Source of the DNA: Campylobacter suis
Lineage (GTDB): Bacteria; Campylobacterota; Campylobacteria; Campylobacterales; Campylobacteraceae
Length of the DNA: 64,000 bases
Direction: 5' to 3'
Assembly: GCF_905120475.1 (NCBI RefSeq)
Contig: NZ_CAJHOE010000001.1
Span: forward strand, 1 to 64,000
Shown here: piece after piece, positions 31,642 through 41,045 of the stretch
Layout: every line of letters begins with the position of its first letter
Numbering within the stretch: position 1 is the stretch's first letter
Program-made: the position numbers and the translations under genes
The notes under the pieces: model-generated
Database searches by the model: none
What the model saw: only the letters and a program-made list of their open reading frames with translations
What the model was told of the DNA's origin: nothing

Positions 31642-32310
31642 TTATGCTAAGATTTTTCTAACAGCAAGACTTGCTAAATTTAGTCCAAAAACTGCCGTTA
31701 CACCCATAAAGCTACCAAGCTCACGACATCTTGGAAGCTCCGTGCTAAAAACAACATCAAAGTCGCCCTTAAAACCTGATTTGCGTAGTTCGTATCGGTA
31801 TTTACGAGCAAGTGCATCGTTGGTAGTTTTCCATACGCTTGCCACTTTGACCTGTGTCGCGTCTATGCGTTTGCCACCTCCCATAGATGCTATGAGTTTG
31901 TTGTGAGTAGCGTGTGATATGGCAACTTTTGCAGCCATATCATCTATTGCGTCTATAACAAGATTAAAGCTAGAAAAGTCAAAATTTGCTATAAACTCAG
32001 GCGTTACAAGCTGCTGTAAAGCTCTTACACAAGCATATCTTTTGCTAAATTCGCCAACCTTTACAGCTCCTACCATCTCACTGTAAATTTGTCGGTTTTG
32101 ATTTGTAACATCAAACACATCTTTATCCACTATGGTGATCTTGCCTACTCCTGCACGAGCCAATGCATCTACACATATCCCGCCAACTCCCCCAACACCA
32201 AAGACTAAAATTTTTGCTTTTTGTAGTTTTTCAAAATCATCGCCAAAAAGCCAGCGCGAGCGAGTATATCGGTCTTTTGGCTCATTATCTATTAAAATTT
32301 CTTCACTCAT
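31642..32310 (-). CDS. tcdA: tRNA threonylcarbamoyladenosine dehydratase (TcdA/ThiF family)
   Basis: This 222-residue E1-like adenylating enzyme has G-V-G-G-V-G-G at 37-43, D-x-D-V-F-D-V-T-N-Q-N-R-Q near 60-72 (ATP-binding Asp and Arg) and D-A-I-D-D-M-A-A-K. R-Y-T-R-S-R-W-L-F-G at the N-terminus fits TcdA/YgdL, which cyclises the t6A modification of ANN-decoding tRNAs. Other ThiF/MoeB relatives are possible, but no ThiS/MoaD-like gene is nearby. It starts inside the 3' end of surE (eight-base overlap). Confidence 0.78.
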   Translation of the reverse strand: MSEEILIDNEPKDRYTRSRWLFGDDFEKLQKAKILVFGVGGVGGICVDALARAGVGKITIVDKDVFDVTNQNRQIYSEMVGAVKVGEFSKRYACVRALQQLVTPEFIANFDFSSFNLVIDAIDDMAAKVAISHATHNKLIASMGGGKRIDATQVKVASVWKTTNDALARKYRYELRKSGFKGDFDVVFSTELPRCRELGSFMGVTAVFGLNLASLAVRKILA

Positions 32311-33082
32311 TTTCTATCCATTTTTCTAAATTTTTAAGGCTTTCGTGTGCGGTAAGATCAAGCTTTATGGGTGTTAATGTTGCATATCCTGCGTTTATCT
32401 CGCTAAGATCGCTACGCTCTTTACCCTCCAAAAAGTCAAGTTGAGCATTTCCTAGCCAAAAATACTCCACTCCACGGGGATTTCGAGCTCTTGTAGCATC
32501 TGTGCCATATCGTCTGCGACCAGCTGGCACGATGGCATATCCTTTGAAATTTTTACTTGAAACGGCTGGGATATTAACATTTAAAAGCTCTCTTTTTTTA
32601 AGCGGGAATTTATTAGATAGTATGCGTGAAACGATGTTTTTAACAACATCACAAGCTAGCTCAAAACCAAGTTCATTTAAAGAGTTATTTTTATAAAACT
32701 GTGAAAAAGCAACACTTGGAATTCCTTGCAAAACCCCTTCCATACATGCTCCACAAGTGCCCGAATAGGTTATATCTTCGCCTAAATTAGCACCGTGATT
32801 TATGCCTGAGATGATAAGGTCTGGCTTTTTTTCATAAAGGGCGTGAAGAGCAAGATATACGCAGTCACTAGGCGTTGCGTCATCAAGTTTAAAAAACCCA
32901 TCATCAACCCTGATAAATCGCAGTGGGCGAGTAAGTGTGAGTGAGTGTGCGCAGGCTGATTTTTCTTGGCTTGGAGCCACGATAGTGACATTCACTCCTT
33001 CAAGCTCAAGCAGTGAATCACGCAGAGCCAAAAGCCCAGCCGCTTCGTATCCATCGTCATTTGTGAGTAGAATTTCTTTCAA
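32303..33082 (-). CDS. surE: 5'/3'-nucleotidase SurE
   Basis: This 259-residue metal-dependent phosphatase has the N-terminal L-L-T-N-D-D-G-Y (metal-binding Asp-Asp at 8-9), V-A-P-S-Q-E-K-S-A, I-S-G-I-N-H-G-A-N-L-G-E and T-Y-S-G-T in the order expected of SurE. It removes phosphate from nucleoside monophosphates and is tied to stationary-phase survival. It is divergent from bioD and cotranscribed with tcdA. Confidence 0.93.
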   Translation of the reverse strand: MKEILLTNDDGYEAAGLLALRDSLLELEGVNVTIVAPSQEKSACAHSLTLTRPLRFIRVDDGFFKLDDATPSDCVYLALHALYEKKPDLIISGINHGANLGEDITYSGTCGACMEGVLQGIPSVAFSQFYKNNSLNELGFELACDVVKNIVSRILSNKFPLKKRELLNVNIPAVSSKNFKGYAIVPAGRRRYGTDATRARNPRGVEYFWLGNAQLDFLEGKERSDLSEINAGYATLTPIKLDLTAHESLKNLEKWIENE

Positions 33083-33109
33083 ATTTGTACCTAATTTTGG
33101 ATTTTTTAT

Positions 33110-33115
33110 ATTGTA
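33110..33115 (-). promoter_or_regulatory. Possible -10 box for surE-tcdA
   Basis: TACAAT on the minus strand, about 28 bases before the surE ATG, is the best -10 candidate in the divergent surE/bioD region. The match is imperfect and the region is AT-rich. Confidence 0.35.
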
Positions 33116-33176
33116 ACATAAATTTTTTATGCTAAATTGAAGTTTTGCCGGCTGGGTTAGTTTTATTAAATTTTGC

Positions 33177-33182
33177 TATAAT
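33177..33182 (+). promoter_or_regulatory. -10 box for bioD-bioA
   Basis: A perfect TATAAT preceded by TTTTGC lies 20 bases before the chosen bioD GTG start. The predicted transcript would begin near 33189, which argues against the TTG at 33191 as a start. Confidence 0.6.
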
Positions 33183-33202
33183 AGCCCACTTTGGGGGCAA
33201 AA

Positions 33203-33892
33203 GTGAGTAAAAATTTATTTATCCTTGGCACTGGAACTGATGTTGGTAAAACCTATGTAAGCGGGCTTTTATTAAAAAAATTATTAAAAAATGAGCTAAA
33301 CGCACTTTATTTTAAGCCTATTTCTAGTGGGAATTTAAGGCTTTTTGATGGCTCTTTGCGTCTTTGTGATGTTGAGTTTGTCCGCGAGTTTTCAGGGCTA
33401 AAAACTTTGGCTAGTAAACTAAGTGTTTATGCGTATGAAAATGGCTATTCTCCACATTTGGCTGCAAATTTTGAAAGCAATTACCCAGATTTAAATTTTA
33501 TAAAAGATAAATTTGATGATTTACAAAAATGTTGTGATTTTTTGCTTATAGAGGGGGCTGGTGGAGTTGTTACGCCACTAAATTTTAGCCCAAATGGCAA
33601 AAACTTAATGCTACTTGACCTTGTAAAAGCACTTTGCCCTAGTGTCTTGCTTGTAGCTTGTGCTAGTCTTGGAGGCATTAACTCGGCCGTGCTAACTTGT
33701 CAGTATTTGCAAAATAATGGAATTTTAATCAAAGGTATCATCCTAAATCACTTTGATGAAAAAGACCCAGTATGCGTTGATAATTGCAAGATGATTGAAG
33801 TTTTAACTGGCGTAAGCGTGATAGAGTGTGTATCGTATTCTCAAATGGAGCTTAATTTAGAGACAAAAAAGTTAGAAAATTTATTTAGTTAA
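33203..33892 (+). CDS. bioD: Dethiobiotin synthase
   Basis: This 229-residue P-loop enzyme has F-I-L-G-T-G-T-D-V-G-K-T near the N-terminus (Walker A), F-K-P-I-S-S-G and L-L-I-E-G-A-G-G-V near 112-120. It forms dethiobiotin from 7,8-diaminopelargonate, CO2 and ATP. I chose the GTG at 33203, with a G-rich ribosome binding site seven bases upstream; a TTG at 33191 would lie almost at the predicted transcript start. bioA follows after seven bases. No bioB or bioF is present in the window. Confidence 0.9.
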   Translation: MSKNLFILGTGTDVGKTYVSGLLLKKLLKNELNALYFKPISSGNLRLFDGSLRLCDVEFVREFSGLKTLASKLSVYAYENGYSPHLAANFESNYPDLNFIKDKFDDLQKCCDFLLIEGAGGVVTPLNFSPNGKNLMLLDLVKALCPSVLLVACASLGGINSAVLTCQYLQNNGILIKGIILNHFDEKDPVCVDNCKMIEVLTGVSVIECVSYSQMELNLETKKLENLFS

Positions 33893-33899
33893 GGTAAAA

Positions 33900-35246
33900 A
33901 TGGAGCAAATTTCAGATCTTGTGCGTCGTGATTTGGTGCATATTTGGCACCCTTGTTCACAGATGAAGGACTATGAGACGCTACCGCCCATAGTTATAAA
34001 AAAAGCCAAGGGTGTGTGGCTTTATGATGAGCAAGATAGGGCATATATCGACATTATTAGCTCATGGTGGTGCAACCTTTTAGGGCATGCAAATGAGCGG
34101 ATAAACCGTGCAATAACGGCTCAACTTGAAAATTTAGAGCATGTTATATTTGCAAATTTTACGCATGAAGGTGCGATCCGTTTAGCTGAGCGTTTAAGAG
34201 AAATTTTACCTGCTAAATTAAATAAATTTAACTTCTCTGATAACGGTAGTTCTGCCGTTGAAAGTGCCTTAAAAATGGCATTTCAGTTTTGTTATCAAAG
34301 CAAAAAGCCAGAAAAAACTGGTTTTATGTGCCTTGATGGAGGCTATCACGGCGAAACGATAGGCGCACTTAGTGTGGGTGCGATGGATTTGTATGCTAAA
34401 ATTTATAAGCCGATGCTTATGCAAACAGTGCGCATTAAGGCTCCTGATTGTTATCGATGTGCTTATAATAAAAGCCGAGATAGTTGTGAGTGCGAGTGCT
34501 TTGAAAGCGCTAAGGAAGCTTTTAGAAAGCATGGTAAAAACACTGCTGCGATTATCATAGAGCCGCTTATTCAAGGTGCTGCTGGGATGAAAATTTATCC
34601 AGCTCTTTATCTAAAAAAATTACGCGATATATGTGATGAGTACGATGTTTTACTAATAGCCGACGAGATAGCTACTGGTTTTGGTAGAACGGGCGAGATG
34701 TTTGCATTTGGTCATACTGATGTTTCGCCTGATATTATGGTACTTTCAAAGGGGTTAAGTGGCGGATATATGCCGTTTTCTATTACCGTAACGACACAAA
34801 AAATTTATGACGCTTTTTATGATGATTATGATAAAGGCAAGGCATTTATGCACTCACACACTTATAGTGGAAATCCTCTTGGTTGTGCTGCCGCAAATGC
34901 TGTATTAGACGCATTTGAGCAAGAAAATGTTATGCAAAATGCAAAGAAAAGGGCTATATTTTTAAATGAAATTTTACTTAGTGCTTTGAGTGGGCATAAA
35001 AATGTTGGAGAAGTGCGTAGTTTGGGTCTTATAAATGCCATTGAACTAGTTTATGATAAAAGCTCAAAGTCTGAACTAAAGGGACGAGTGGGCTATGAAA
35101 TTTACAAGATAGCCCTACAAAATGGTCTTTTACTTCGTCCTCTTGGCAATGTGCTTTATTTTAACCCACCGTTAAATATCACCGAGCATGAGTGCGAACT
35201 AGCCGTTGAGCGCTGCGTAAAAAGCATTCGGCAAATTCTTGGTTGA
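33900..35246 (+). CDS. bioA: Adenosylmethionine-8-amino-7-oxononanoate aminotransferase
   Basis: This 448-residue class III PLP aminotransferase has I-W-H-P-C-S-Q-M near 15-22, D-N-G-S-S-A-V-E-S-A-L-K-M-A, G-Y-H-G-E-T, I-A-D-E-I-A-T-G-F-G-R-T-G and the Schiff-base lysine in V-L-S-K-G-L-S-G-G. The H-P-C-S-Q-M motif separates BioA from other class III enzymes. It makes diaminopelargonate, the substrate of BioD encoded just upstream. Its 3' end contains the ribosome binding site of the transporter gene. Confidence 0.93.
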   Translation: MEQISDLVRRDLVHIWHPCSQMKDYETLPPIVIKKAKGVWLYDEQDRAYIDIISSWWCNLLGHANERINRAITAQLENLEHVIFANFTHEGAIRLAERLREILPAKLNKFNFSDNGSSAVESALKMAFQFCYQSKKPEKTGFMCLDGGYHGETIGALSVGAMDLYAKIYKPMLMQTVRIKAPDCYRCAYNKSRDSCECECFESAKEAFRKHGKNTAAIIIEPLIQGAAGMKIYPALYLKKLRDICDEYDVLLIADEIATGFGRTGEMFAFGHTDVSPDIMVLSKGLSGGYMPFSITVTTQKIYDAFYDDYDKGKAFMHSHTYSGNPLGCAAANAVLDAFEQENVMQNAKKRAIFLNEILLSALSGHKNVGEVRSLGLINAIELVYDKSSKSELKGRVGYEIYKIALQNGLLLRPLGNVLYFNPPLNITEHECELAVERCVKSIRQILG

Positions 35247-35260
35247 TTAAAGAGGGCTTA

Positions 35261-36823
35261 ATGGGGCAGATATGGACGCTTTTTGCCACTGAGATGTGGG
35301 AGAAATTTACATTTTATGGGCTTAGGGCGATATTTTCACTTTTTTTGGTGCATTTTTTGGGTCTTAGCGAAGTTGATGCGGCTCTTTATTACGGTGCATT
35401 TTTAGCCTTTAGCTACTTGGTGCCTATTGCTGGTGGCGTATTGGCAGATAAAAAGTTGGGTTATCATAAAAGTATCGTTATTGGGGCTTTAATGCTCGCA
35501 CTTTCACAACTTGCTTTTTTTGCGAGCGCAAGCGGGGTTTTTAGCCGTGATATGGCTATTTTAGGAGCAATACTAACAAGTCTTGGTAATGGCTTTTTTA
35601 AGCCCAGCATAACAGCACTTTTAAGCCTTCGTGCACCTAGAGGCTCAAGTATTGATGCCATTTTTTCAAATTATTATTTTTTCTTAAACCTTGGCGTTTT
35701 GCTAGGTAGCTTTCTAGTGCCGTTTTTTGGAGATAGCCTAAGTGATGGTGTGCGTGATATAAGTGCGTTTAAGTGGGGGTTTGCAGCGACTTTTATAGTT
35801 ATGAGTTTTGGTTTAGGTTTTTATATTTTTATCGCAAAACCTAGTGAAGGTGAAAATGTAAAAAGTAAACACTATTTTAGTCTAAATTTAAATGCACTTT
35901 GGCTTTGTTTGCTCGTTTTTTCAGTCGTTTTTGCGCTCACTAGCTCTTTTGGTGGAAGTGGGTTTATAAAAAGTGCATTTTATCCAGTTATTTACGCACT
36001 TGGCGTTGCTTTGATGTGTTATGTGTTTTTAGAAAAATCTCTTAAAAAAGATGAGAAAAATGCCGTTTTGCGTATCTTTATCAGCTCATTTTTTATCGTA
36101 TTTTTTCTCGCTACTTTTGAACAAACTGGCACATCTTTAACATTTATAGCAAACAACCAAATGAATAGAAAAATTTTAAATTATGAGATGCCAGCATCTA
36201 TGGTATCGATGTTTAATCCATTTTTTGTTATCATTTTATCAGTGCCGTTTTCGCTTTTATGGCAGTATTTAGATCGTAAAAATATCGCTTTAAATAACCT
36301 TAAAATTCAATCTTACGGACTTCTTTTGCTTGCCTTTGGTTATCTTTTTATAGCACAAAATGTTTTAAATTTAGGTTCTCAGAGTATTAGTATCTGGCTT
36401 TTTGTTGGGCTTTATTTTATCCAAACTTGCGCTGAGATGATGGTTTTACCGATTGGATTTTCACTTGTGGCAAAAAGTGCTCCAAGGCGCTTTTTAGGTC
36501 TTATATTTGGCGTGTTTTATCTTGCTATTGCTGCTGGGTACGCACTTTCTGGTACACTAGCTACGCTACTTCCACCTACTGCCGATAAGTTTGTAAAAGC
36601 GCAAAATTTAGGCATTAATCTAAGTGATGTTTTATCAAACGGTGCAAGCCAAGATGTGATAGAAATTTTAGTTAAAAACGCATTGCCAGTGAAATTTCCA
36701 GAAATTTTAGGCTTTCAGATTATAAATCTAAGTGATTTTTTTATGATATTTTTTATATTGTGCTTGATGGCTGGAGCTCTTTTGTTTGGGCTTTCTTGTA
36801 TTAAATTTAGTGATAAAGGGTGA
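35261..36823 (+). CDS. POT/PTR-family proton-dependent oligopeptide transporter
   Basis: This 520-residue major-facilitator protein has about fourteen TM helices. The N-terminal E-M-W-E-K-F-T-F-Y-G (E-x-x-E-R/K-F-x-Y-Y motif) and F-E-Q-T-G-T-S-L in helix 7 are POT-family hallmarks. It imports di- and tripeptides with protons, which suits an amino-acid-consuming Campylobacter. I chose the ATG at 35261 with aaagaggg upstream. Following the biotin genes may simply reflect shared transcription. Confidence 0.87.
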   Translation: MGQIWTLFATEMWEKFTFYGLRAIFSLFLVHFLGLSEVDAALYYGAFLAFSYLVPIAGGVLADKKLGYHKSIVIGALMLALSQLAFFASASGVFSRDMAILGAILTSLGNGFFKPSITALLSLRAPRGSSIDAIFSNYYFFLNLGVLLGSFLVPFFGDSLSDGVRDISAFKWGFAATFIVMSFGLGFYIFIAKPSEGENVKSKHYFSLNLNALWLCLLVFSVVFALTSSFGGSGFIKSAFYPVIYALGVALMCYVFLEKSLKKDEKNAVLRIFISSFFIVFFLATFEQTGTSLTFIANNQMNRKILNYEMPASMVSMFNPFFVIILSVPFSLLWQYLDRKNIALNNLKIQSYGLLLLAFGYLFIAQNVLNLGSQSISIWLFVGLYFIQTCAEMMVLPIGFSLVAKSAPRRFLGLIFGVFYLAIAAGYALSGTLATLLPPTADKFVKAQNLGINLSDVLSNGASQDVIEILVKNALPVKFPEILGFQIINLSDFFMIFFILCLMAGALLFGLSCIKFSDKG

Positions 36824-36827
36824 TAAG

Positions 36828-37688
36828 ATGAAGATAGCGATTAATGGCGTAAGTGGTTTTGTTGGTAGTGAGCTTTTTAAATTTTTATCCGCCAATAATC
36901 ATGAAGTTGTAAAAATAGGGCGTGAAATTTACTCCGATGTAAATGCGCTATCAAAGGTATTATCTGGCACAGACGCTGTGATAAATTTAGCTGGTGCTAG
37001 CATATCAAAAAGATGGAGTAAAGGTTATAAGCAAATCTTGCGCCAAAGCCGTATTGATACGACAAGAAATTTGGTGAGAGTCTTTGAGCTAATGTCTAAG
37101 CAAAACCAAGCTTTACCAAAAATTTTCATCTCTACTTCTGCCGTTGGGATATATAAAAGTGGTTTGGTTTGCGATGAGAAAAGCTGTGAGTTTGACGAGG
37201 GATTTTTAGGAGAGCTTGCGCGTGAGTGGGAGAGCGAGGCACAAAAAGCGGGCGAGTTTGGGGTAAAAACTGCGATATTTCGCCTTGGTGTGGTGCTTGG
37301 AAATGGCGGTGCACTTGCAAAAATGCTTCCCGTTTTTCGCCTTGGTCTTGGAGGGGTTTTAGGTAGCGGCAAGCAAGCGTTTGCGTGGGTTAGCATGAGT
37401 GATGTTTTAAGAGCATATGAGTTTGTTTTAAGCCGTGAAATTTCTGGCGTTTTTAACATTACAGCATCTGAGTTTGCTACAAACGAGAGCTTTACGAAAG
37501 TACTTGCTAAAAAGCTTAAAAGACCTGCTGTTTTTCGTGTGCCTGAGTTTGTTTTAAAGCTTGCTTTTTCAGAGGGAGCGCAAATTTTACTTGAGGGCGC
37601 AAGTGCTGTGCCTAAAAATTTGCTAGAGCAGGGATTTGAGTTTAAGCACACTGGGCTTAAGAGCGCGCTAGATGAAATATTGGCTTAG
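36828..37688 (+). CDS. TIGR01777-type NAD-dependent epimerase/dehydratase (YfcH-like)
   Basis: This 286-residue extended SDR protein has the N-terminal I-N-G-V-S-G-F-V-G-S nucleotide motif, I-N-L-A-G-A-S-I near 62-69 and I-S-T-S-A-V-G-I-Y. The C-terminal DUF1731 region ends with an L-x-Q-G-F-E-F-K-H-T pattern, all typical of TIGR01777. Its substrate is unknown; relatives were once called SulA-like. The ATG at 36828 directly follows the transporter stop; upstream in-frame codons lie inside that gene. Confidence 0.8.
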   Translation: MKIAINGVSGFVGSELFKFLSANNHEVVKIGREIYSDVNALSKVLSGTDAVINLAGASISKRWSKGYKQILRQSRIDTTRNLVRVFELMSKQNQALPKIFISTSAVGIYKSGLVCDEKSCEFDEGFLGELAREWESEAQKAGEFGVKTAIFRLGVVLGNGGALAKMLPVFRLGLGGVLGSGKQAFAWVSMSDVLRAYEFVLSREISGVFNITASEFATNESFTKVLAKKLKRPAVFRVPEFVLKLAFSEGAQILLEGASAVPKNLLEQGFEFKHTGLKSALDEILA

Positions 37689-37734
37689 TTTTTGTTTCGT
37701 TGGGTAAAATTTATATATTTTAGCTAAAATTTTA

Positions 37735-37740
37735 TATAAT
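37735..37740 (+). promoter_or_regulatory. -10 box for lpxB-greA-lpxH-che genes
   Basis: A perfect TATAAT preceded by TTTTA lies 22 bases before the lpxB ATG, the first clear promoter of the long plus-strand block that follows. Confidence 0.6.
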
Positions 37741-37761
37741 CAAATAAAAATTTGGATAAAA

Positions 37762-38796
37762 ATGAGTAAAAAAATTTTAATCTCTTGTCTTGAAGCATCT
37801 GCAAATTTGCACTTTGCTGAGGTTTTATCTCATCTTGGAGAGTGCGAGCTAGCTGGCATATTTGATGAAAAATTTGGCAAGCCTTTTATGAAAAGCAGTG
37901 AGTTTTCTGCGATGGGGTTTGTTGAAGTTTTACCGCTAGTTTTAAAGGCAAAGCGTGCGATAAAAAAGATGGTCGAACTTGCTAGAGAGTGCGATGCTGT
38001 CTTGCTGGTTGATAGTCCAGCTTTTAATTTGCCGTTAGCAAAAGCTATAAAAAAAGCTGGGATAAAAACACCTATAACATACTACATTTTGCCTCAAGTT
38101 TGGGCTTGGAAGCCAAAAAGAGTGGAGATAGTTGAGAATTATTGTGATAACTTGGCATCTATATTGCCATTTGATGAGAAATTTTATACTCGTGCAAGTT
38201 ATGTAGGACATCCTTTGCTTGATGAACTAAAATTTCAAAAGACTAGCCTTGAAAATAGTGGCGTAATAGCCTTTTTACCAGGCTCTAGAAGGTCTGAGAT
38301 AACAAGGCTTATGCCTATTTATCGTGAGATTGCAAGCAAAATTTCAGGGCAAAAAGTGTTAGTTGTTCCTCCTCATCTAAAAGATAAGATAGATGAGTTT
38401 TATGGTGATGTGAGTAGTTTTGAAATTTCGTATGATACACCAAATACACTTTTAAAGAGTGAATTTGCCTTTATTTGCTCTGGCACTGCTACGCTTGAGG
38501 CGGCACTTATCGGTACGCCATTTGTGCTTTGTTTTAAAGCGAAGGCTATTGATGTTTGGCTTGCTAGAAAGTTAGTAAAAGTACGCTACGCTGGGCTTGC
38601 AAATATTATATTTGATTTTATTGGAAAACGAGCACTTCATGCTGAGCTCATACAAGAGCAAGTAACGGTGCAAAATTTGTTAAAAGCCTATGAAGAGTGT
38701 GATAAAAGCCTATTTTTAGAAGGCTGTAAAGAGCTTAGAAACTACCTAAAGCACGGCTCTAGCCAAAATGTTGCAAAAATGATAAAAGGAGAATAA
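37762..38796 (+). CDS. lpxB: Lipid-A-disaccharide synthase
   Basis: This 344-residue GT19 glycosyltransferase begins K-I-L-I-S-C-L-E-A-S-A-N-L-H and contains L-V-D-S-P-A-F-N-L, Y-I-L-P-Q-V-W-A-W-K, Y-V-G-H-P-L and L-P-G-S-R-R-S-E-I, which are LpxB landmarks. It joins UDP-diacylglucosamine to lipid X to form the lipid A disaccharide. It is slightly shorter than the E. coli enzyme, as is usual in campylobacters. greA begins on the base after its stop, and an LpxH-like gene, for the preceding step, is two genes on. Confidence 0.95.
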   Translation: MSKKILISCLEASANLHFAEVLSHLGECELAGIFDEKFGKPFMKSSEFSAMGFVEVLPLVLKAKRAIKKMVELARECDAVLLVDSPAFNLPLAKAIKKAGIKTPITYYILPQVWAWKPKRVEIVENYCDNLASILPFDEKFYTRASYVGHPLLDELKFQKTSLENSGVIAFLPGSRRSEITRLMPIYREIASKISGQKVLVVPPHLKDKIDEFYGDVSSFEISYDTPNTLLKSEFAFICSGTATLEAALIGTPFVLCFKAKAIDVWLARKLVKVRYAGLANIIFDFIGKRALHAELIQEQVTVQNLLKAYEECDKSLFLEGCKELRNYLKHGSSQNVAKMIKGE

Positions 38797-39285
38797 ATGA
38801 GCGAACCAATGACCATCTACGGATATGAAAAAATAGAAGCAGAACTAAAAGATCTAAAACTTGTTCAGCGCCCGCAAATAGTCACTGAGATAGATGTGGC
38901 AAGAAGTTATGGCGACTTAAAAGAAAATGCCGAGTATCATGCAGCAAAAGAGAAGCAAGCCTTTATCGATGCACGCATATCAGAGCTATCGGCACTGCTT
39001 GCAAATGCCGAAGTTATCGATCCTAGTGCATACGAGCATGATAAAGTGCGCTTTGGTTCAAATGTAACGATAATGGATGTTGAAACCGAGCTAGAACACA
39101 CATATACGATAGTTGGTGTAAGTGAAAGTGACCTAGAAAAAGGGCTTATATCCATAAGCTCACCACTTGCACGCCAGCTAATTGGCAAAGCTCAAGGCGA
39201 TGAAGTTACGCTAAATTTGCCAAAAGGCAGGAGTGATGTTGAGATAGTTTCAGTTTGTTATAAGCCTATAAATTTTAAAGGCTAA
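38797..39285 (+). CDS. greA: Transcription elongation factor GreA
   Basis: This 162-residue protein has an N-terminal antiparallel coiled coil with [14 protein letters not shown] at 44-57, whose acidic tip residues enter the RNA polymerase channel. The C-terminal FKBP-like domain has G-S-N-V-T-I and S-P-L-A-R-Q-L-I-G. It stimulates cleavage of backtracked RNA. The spacing to lpxB is zero bases; a short non-coding stretch of about 55 bases follows. Confidence 0.95.
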   Translation: MSEPMTIYGYEKIEAELKDLKLVQRPQIVTEIDVARSYGDLKENAEYHAAKEKQAFIDARISELSALLANAEVIDPSAYEHDKVRFGSNVTIMDVETELEHTYTIVGVSESDLEKGLISISSPLARQLIGKAQGDEVTLNLPKGRSDVEIVSVCYKPINFKG

Positions 39286-39340
39286 ATGTGATGACAGTGC
39301 CTGTTTTTAGCGTTTTTGTTTTATGTGTGGCTAGCATTTG

Positions 39341-40084
39341 ATGCAAAATTTTACTCAAATGCCAGTCATACAAGATGGTGCGATATTTATCTCAGATGCA
39401 CATGAAAACGCTAATCGCGATGGCTTTTTGCGCTTTTTACAAGCTTTTGATAGTGGCGAAATTTACTCTAAACAGCTATTTTTGATAGGCGATATGTTTG
39501 ACTTTTTAACGGCACATTCAGTTGGCACTTGTCAGTTTTATGAAAAACATATCGAGCTTATAGACAAAATTTCACAAAAAACAGAGCTTTTTTATATCGA
39601 GGGAAATCATGACTTCGTTATTGGCAAACTTTTTAAAAATGCCAAAATTTACCCCATACAAGCTCAGCCAGTAAAATTTCTAACATCTAACGGCAAGAGC
39701 GTAGAGATAGCGCACGGTGATAACTTTTTGCCGTTTGTTAGCAAATACGCGCTTTTGTTTTTGCGCCTTGAGTGGTTTTTAAGATTTATGAATTTTATAG
39801 ATATTTTGCTAAATTTTAAAATTTCAAATGCTATTTTACAAAAACTTACACTAAAAAAACTAGACTACAAAATACCAAATTTTAAAGCCTTTATAACGCC
39901 TAAAATTCGCTATTATAATGCAGATATTGTGATAGAGGGACACTATCATCAAGGGCAAATTTTTAATATTGATGAAAAAATTTATGTAAATCTCCCAGTT
40001 TTTGCGTGCGAGCAAAGTTATTTTGTAGTAAAATACCAAAATCAAAGTATAAAATTTGAAAGAAAAAATTTGAAAGGACATTGA
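39341..40084 (+). CDS. lpxH: UDP-2,3-diacylglucosamine diphosphatase-like metallophosphoesterase (LpxH-like)
   Basis: This 247-residue calcineurin-type hydrolase has F-I-S-D-A-H-E-N near 16-23, L-I-G-D-M-F-D-F (GDxxD), E-G-N-H-D-F (GNHD), A-H-G-D and E-G-H-Y-H (GHxH), the complete dinuclear metal site. It lies two genes after lpxB, and LpxH cleaves UDP-diacylglucosamine to lipid X, the LpxB substrate, so the role is likely. The ATG at 39341 has no good ribosome binding site; a TTG lies one codon upstream. Its TGA overlaps the cheV ATG by one base. Confidence 0.72.
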   Translation: MQNFTQMPVIQDGAIFISDAHENANRDGFLRFLQAFDSGEIYSKQLFLIGDMFDFLTAHSVGTCQFYEKHIELIDKISQKTELFYIEGNHDFVIGKLFKNAKIYPIQAQPVKFLTSNGKSVEIAHGDNFLPFVSKYALLFLRLEWFLRFMNFIDILLNFKISNAILQKLTLKKLDYKIPNFKAFITPKIRYYNADIVIEGHYHQGQIFNIDEKIYVNLPVFACEQSYFVVKYQNQSIKFERKNLKGH

Positions 40085-41037
40085 TGTTTGGGGACAATGT
40101 ATTAAAAACGGGCTCAAACGAGATGGAACTTGTCGATTTTCGTATCTTTAAAAAGAGCGAAAACAAAGTATATGAGGGCATATACGGCGTAAATGTCGCA
40201 AAGGTACGAGAGATCATCAAGATGCCAAATTTAACTGAGTTGCCAGGCGTTCCTGCATATATTGAGGGAATTTTTGACCTTCGTGGCGTGGTTATACCAG
40301 TTATAAACCTTGCTCGTTGGATGAATATCGCTGAGCCAACCAATGAAGTAACGATAAAACCACGAGTCATTATCGCTGAGTTTAGCGGGATCTTAATAGG
40401 CTTTATCGTGCATGAGGCAAAGAGAATTCGTCGTATCAGCTGGAAAGATATAGAGCCAGCAAATTTTGCTTCTGGTGCTGGCACTCTTGATAAAGGCAAG
40501 ATAACAGGTGTAACTCGTATAGAAAATGATGAAGTTTTGCTTATCCTTGACCTTGAAAGCATTGTTGAGGAGCTTGGAATTTACTCTCCAAAGATAGATG
40601 TAAATATCGATGATAGTAAAAAACTAAAGGGCTTAGCTGTGGTTCTTGATGATAGCTCAACGGCTAGAAAGCTCGTAAAAGACGCGCTTGAGAAGATGGG
40701 TCTAACGGTAACTGAAGCCAAGAATGGTGTTGAGGGTGTAGAGAGAATGAACGAGCTTTATGATAGGCTGGGCGATAACATCTCAAAAGAGATTCGCGTC
40801 ATATTAAGCGATATAGAGATGCCACAGATGGATGGTTATCACTTTGCGTCGATTATGAAAAATGATGAGAGATTTAAGGATATTCCGATCGTCTTTAACT
40901 CATCGCTAAGCAACGAATTTAGCGAAGGTAAGAGTAAAGAGGCTGGCGGTGCGGCATATCTTACAAAATTTGATGCAAGTATATTTTATCAAGAGGTGCT
41001 AAAAGTTATTGAAGCACACTCAAATTCTGCAAAATGA
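40084..41037 (+). CDS. cheV: Chemotaxis coupling/response-regulator protein CheV
   Basis: This 317-residue protein has an N-terminal CheW-like domain (about 30-170; F-D-L-R-G-V-V-I-P-V-I-N-L) and a C-terminal receiver domain with the acidic pocket L-D-D near 195, the phospho-acceptor Asp in S-D-I-E-M-P-Q-M-D-G-Y and Lys in L-T-K-F-D. It links chemoreceptors to CheA, and its phosphorylation probably tunes adaptation. I chose the ATG at 40084 overlapping the upstream stop. The order cheV-cheA-cheW follows C. jejuni. Confidence 0.93.
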   Translation: MFGDNVLKTGSNEMELVDFRIFKKSENKVYEGIYGVNVAKVREIIKMPNLTELPGVPAYIEGIFDLRGVVIPVINLARWMNIAEPTNEVTIKPRVIIAEFSGILIGFIVHEAKRIRRISWKDIEPANFASGAGTLDKGKITGVTRIENDEVLLILDLESIVEELGIYSPKIDVNIDDSKKLKGLAVVLDDSSTARKLVKDALEKMGLTVTEAKNGVEGVERMNELYDRLGDNISKEIRVILSDIEMPQMDGYHFASIMKNDERFKDIPIVFNSSLSNEFSEGKSKEAGGAAYLTKFDASIFYQEVLKVIEAHSNSAK

Positions 41038-41045
41038 GGTGAAAC

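Noticed and set aside
37025-37651. A 208-codon minus-strand frame opposite the epimerase gene
   Set aside because: Its translation is a Ser/Pro/Thr-rich shadow of a clear TIGR01777 protein in the other direction.
39963-40562. A 199-codon minus-strand frame across the lpxH/cheV junction
   Set aside because: It crosses two real genes, has low-complexity composition and lacks a start signal.
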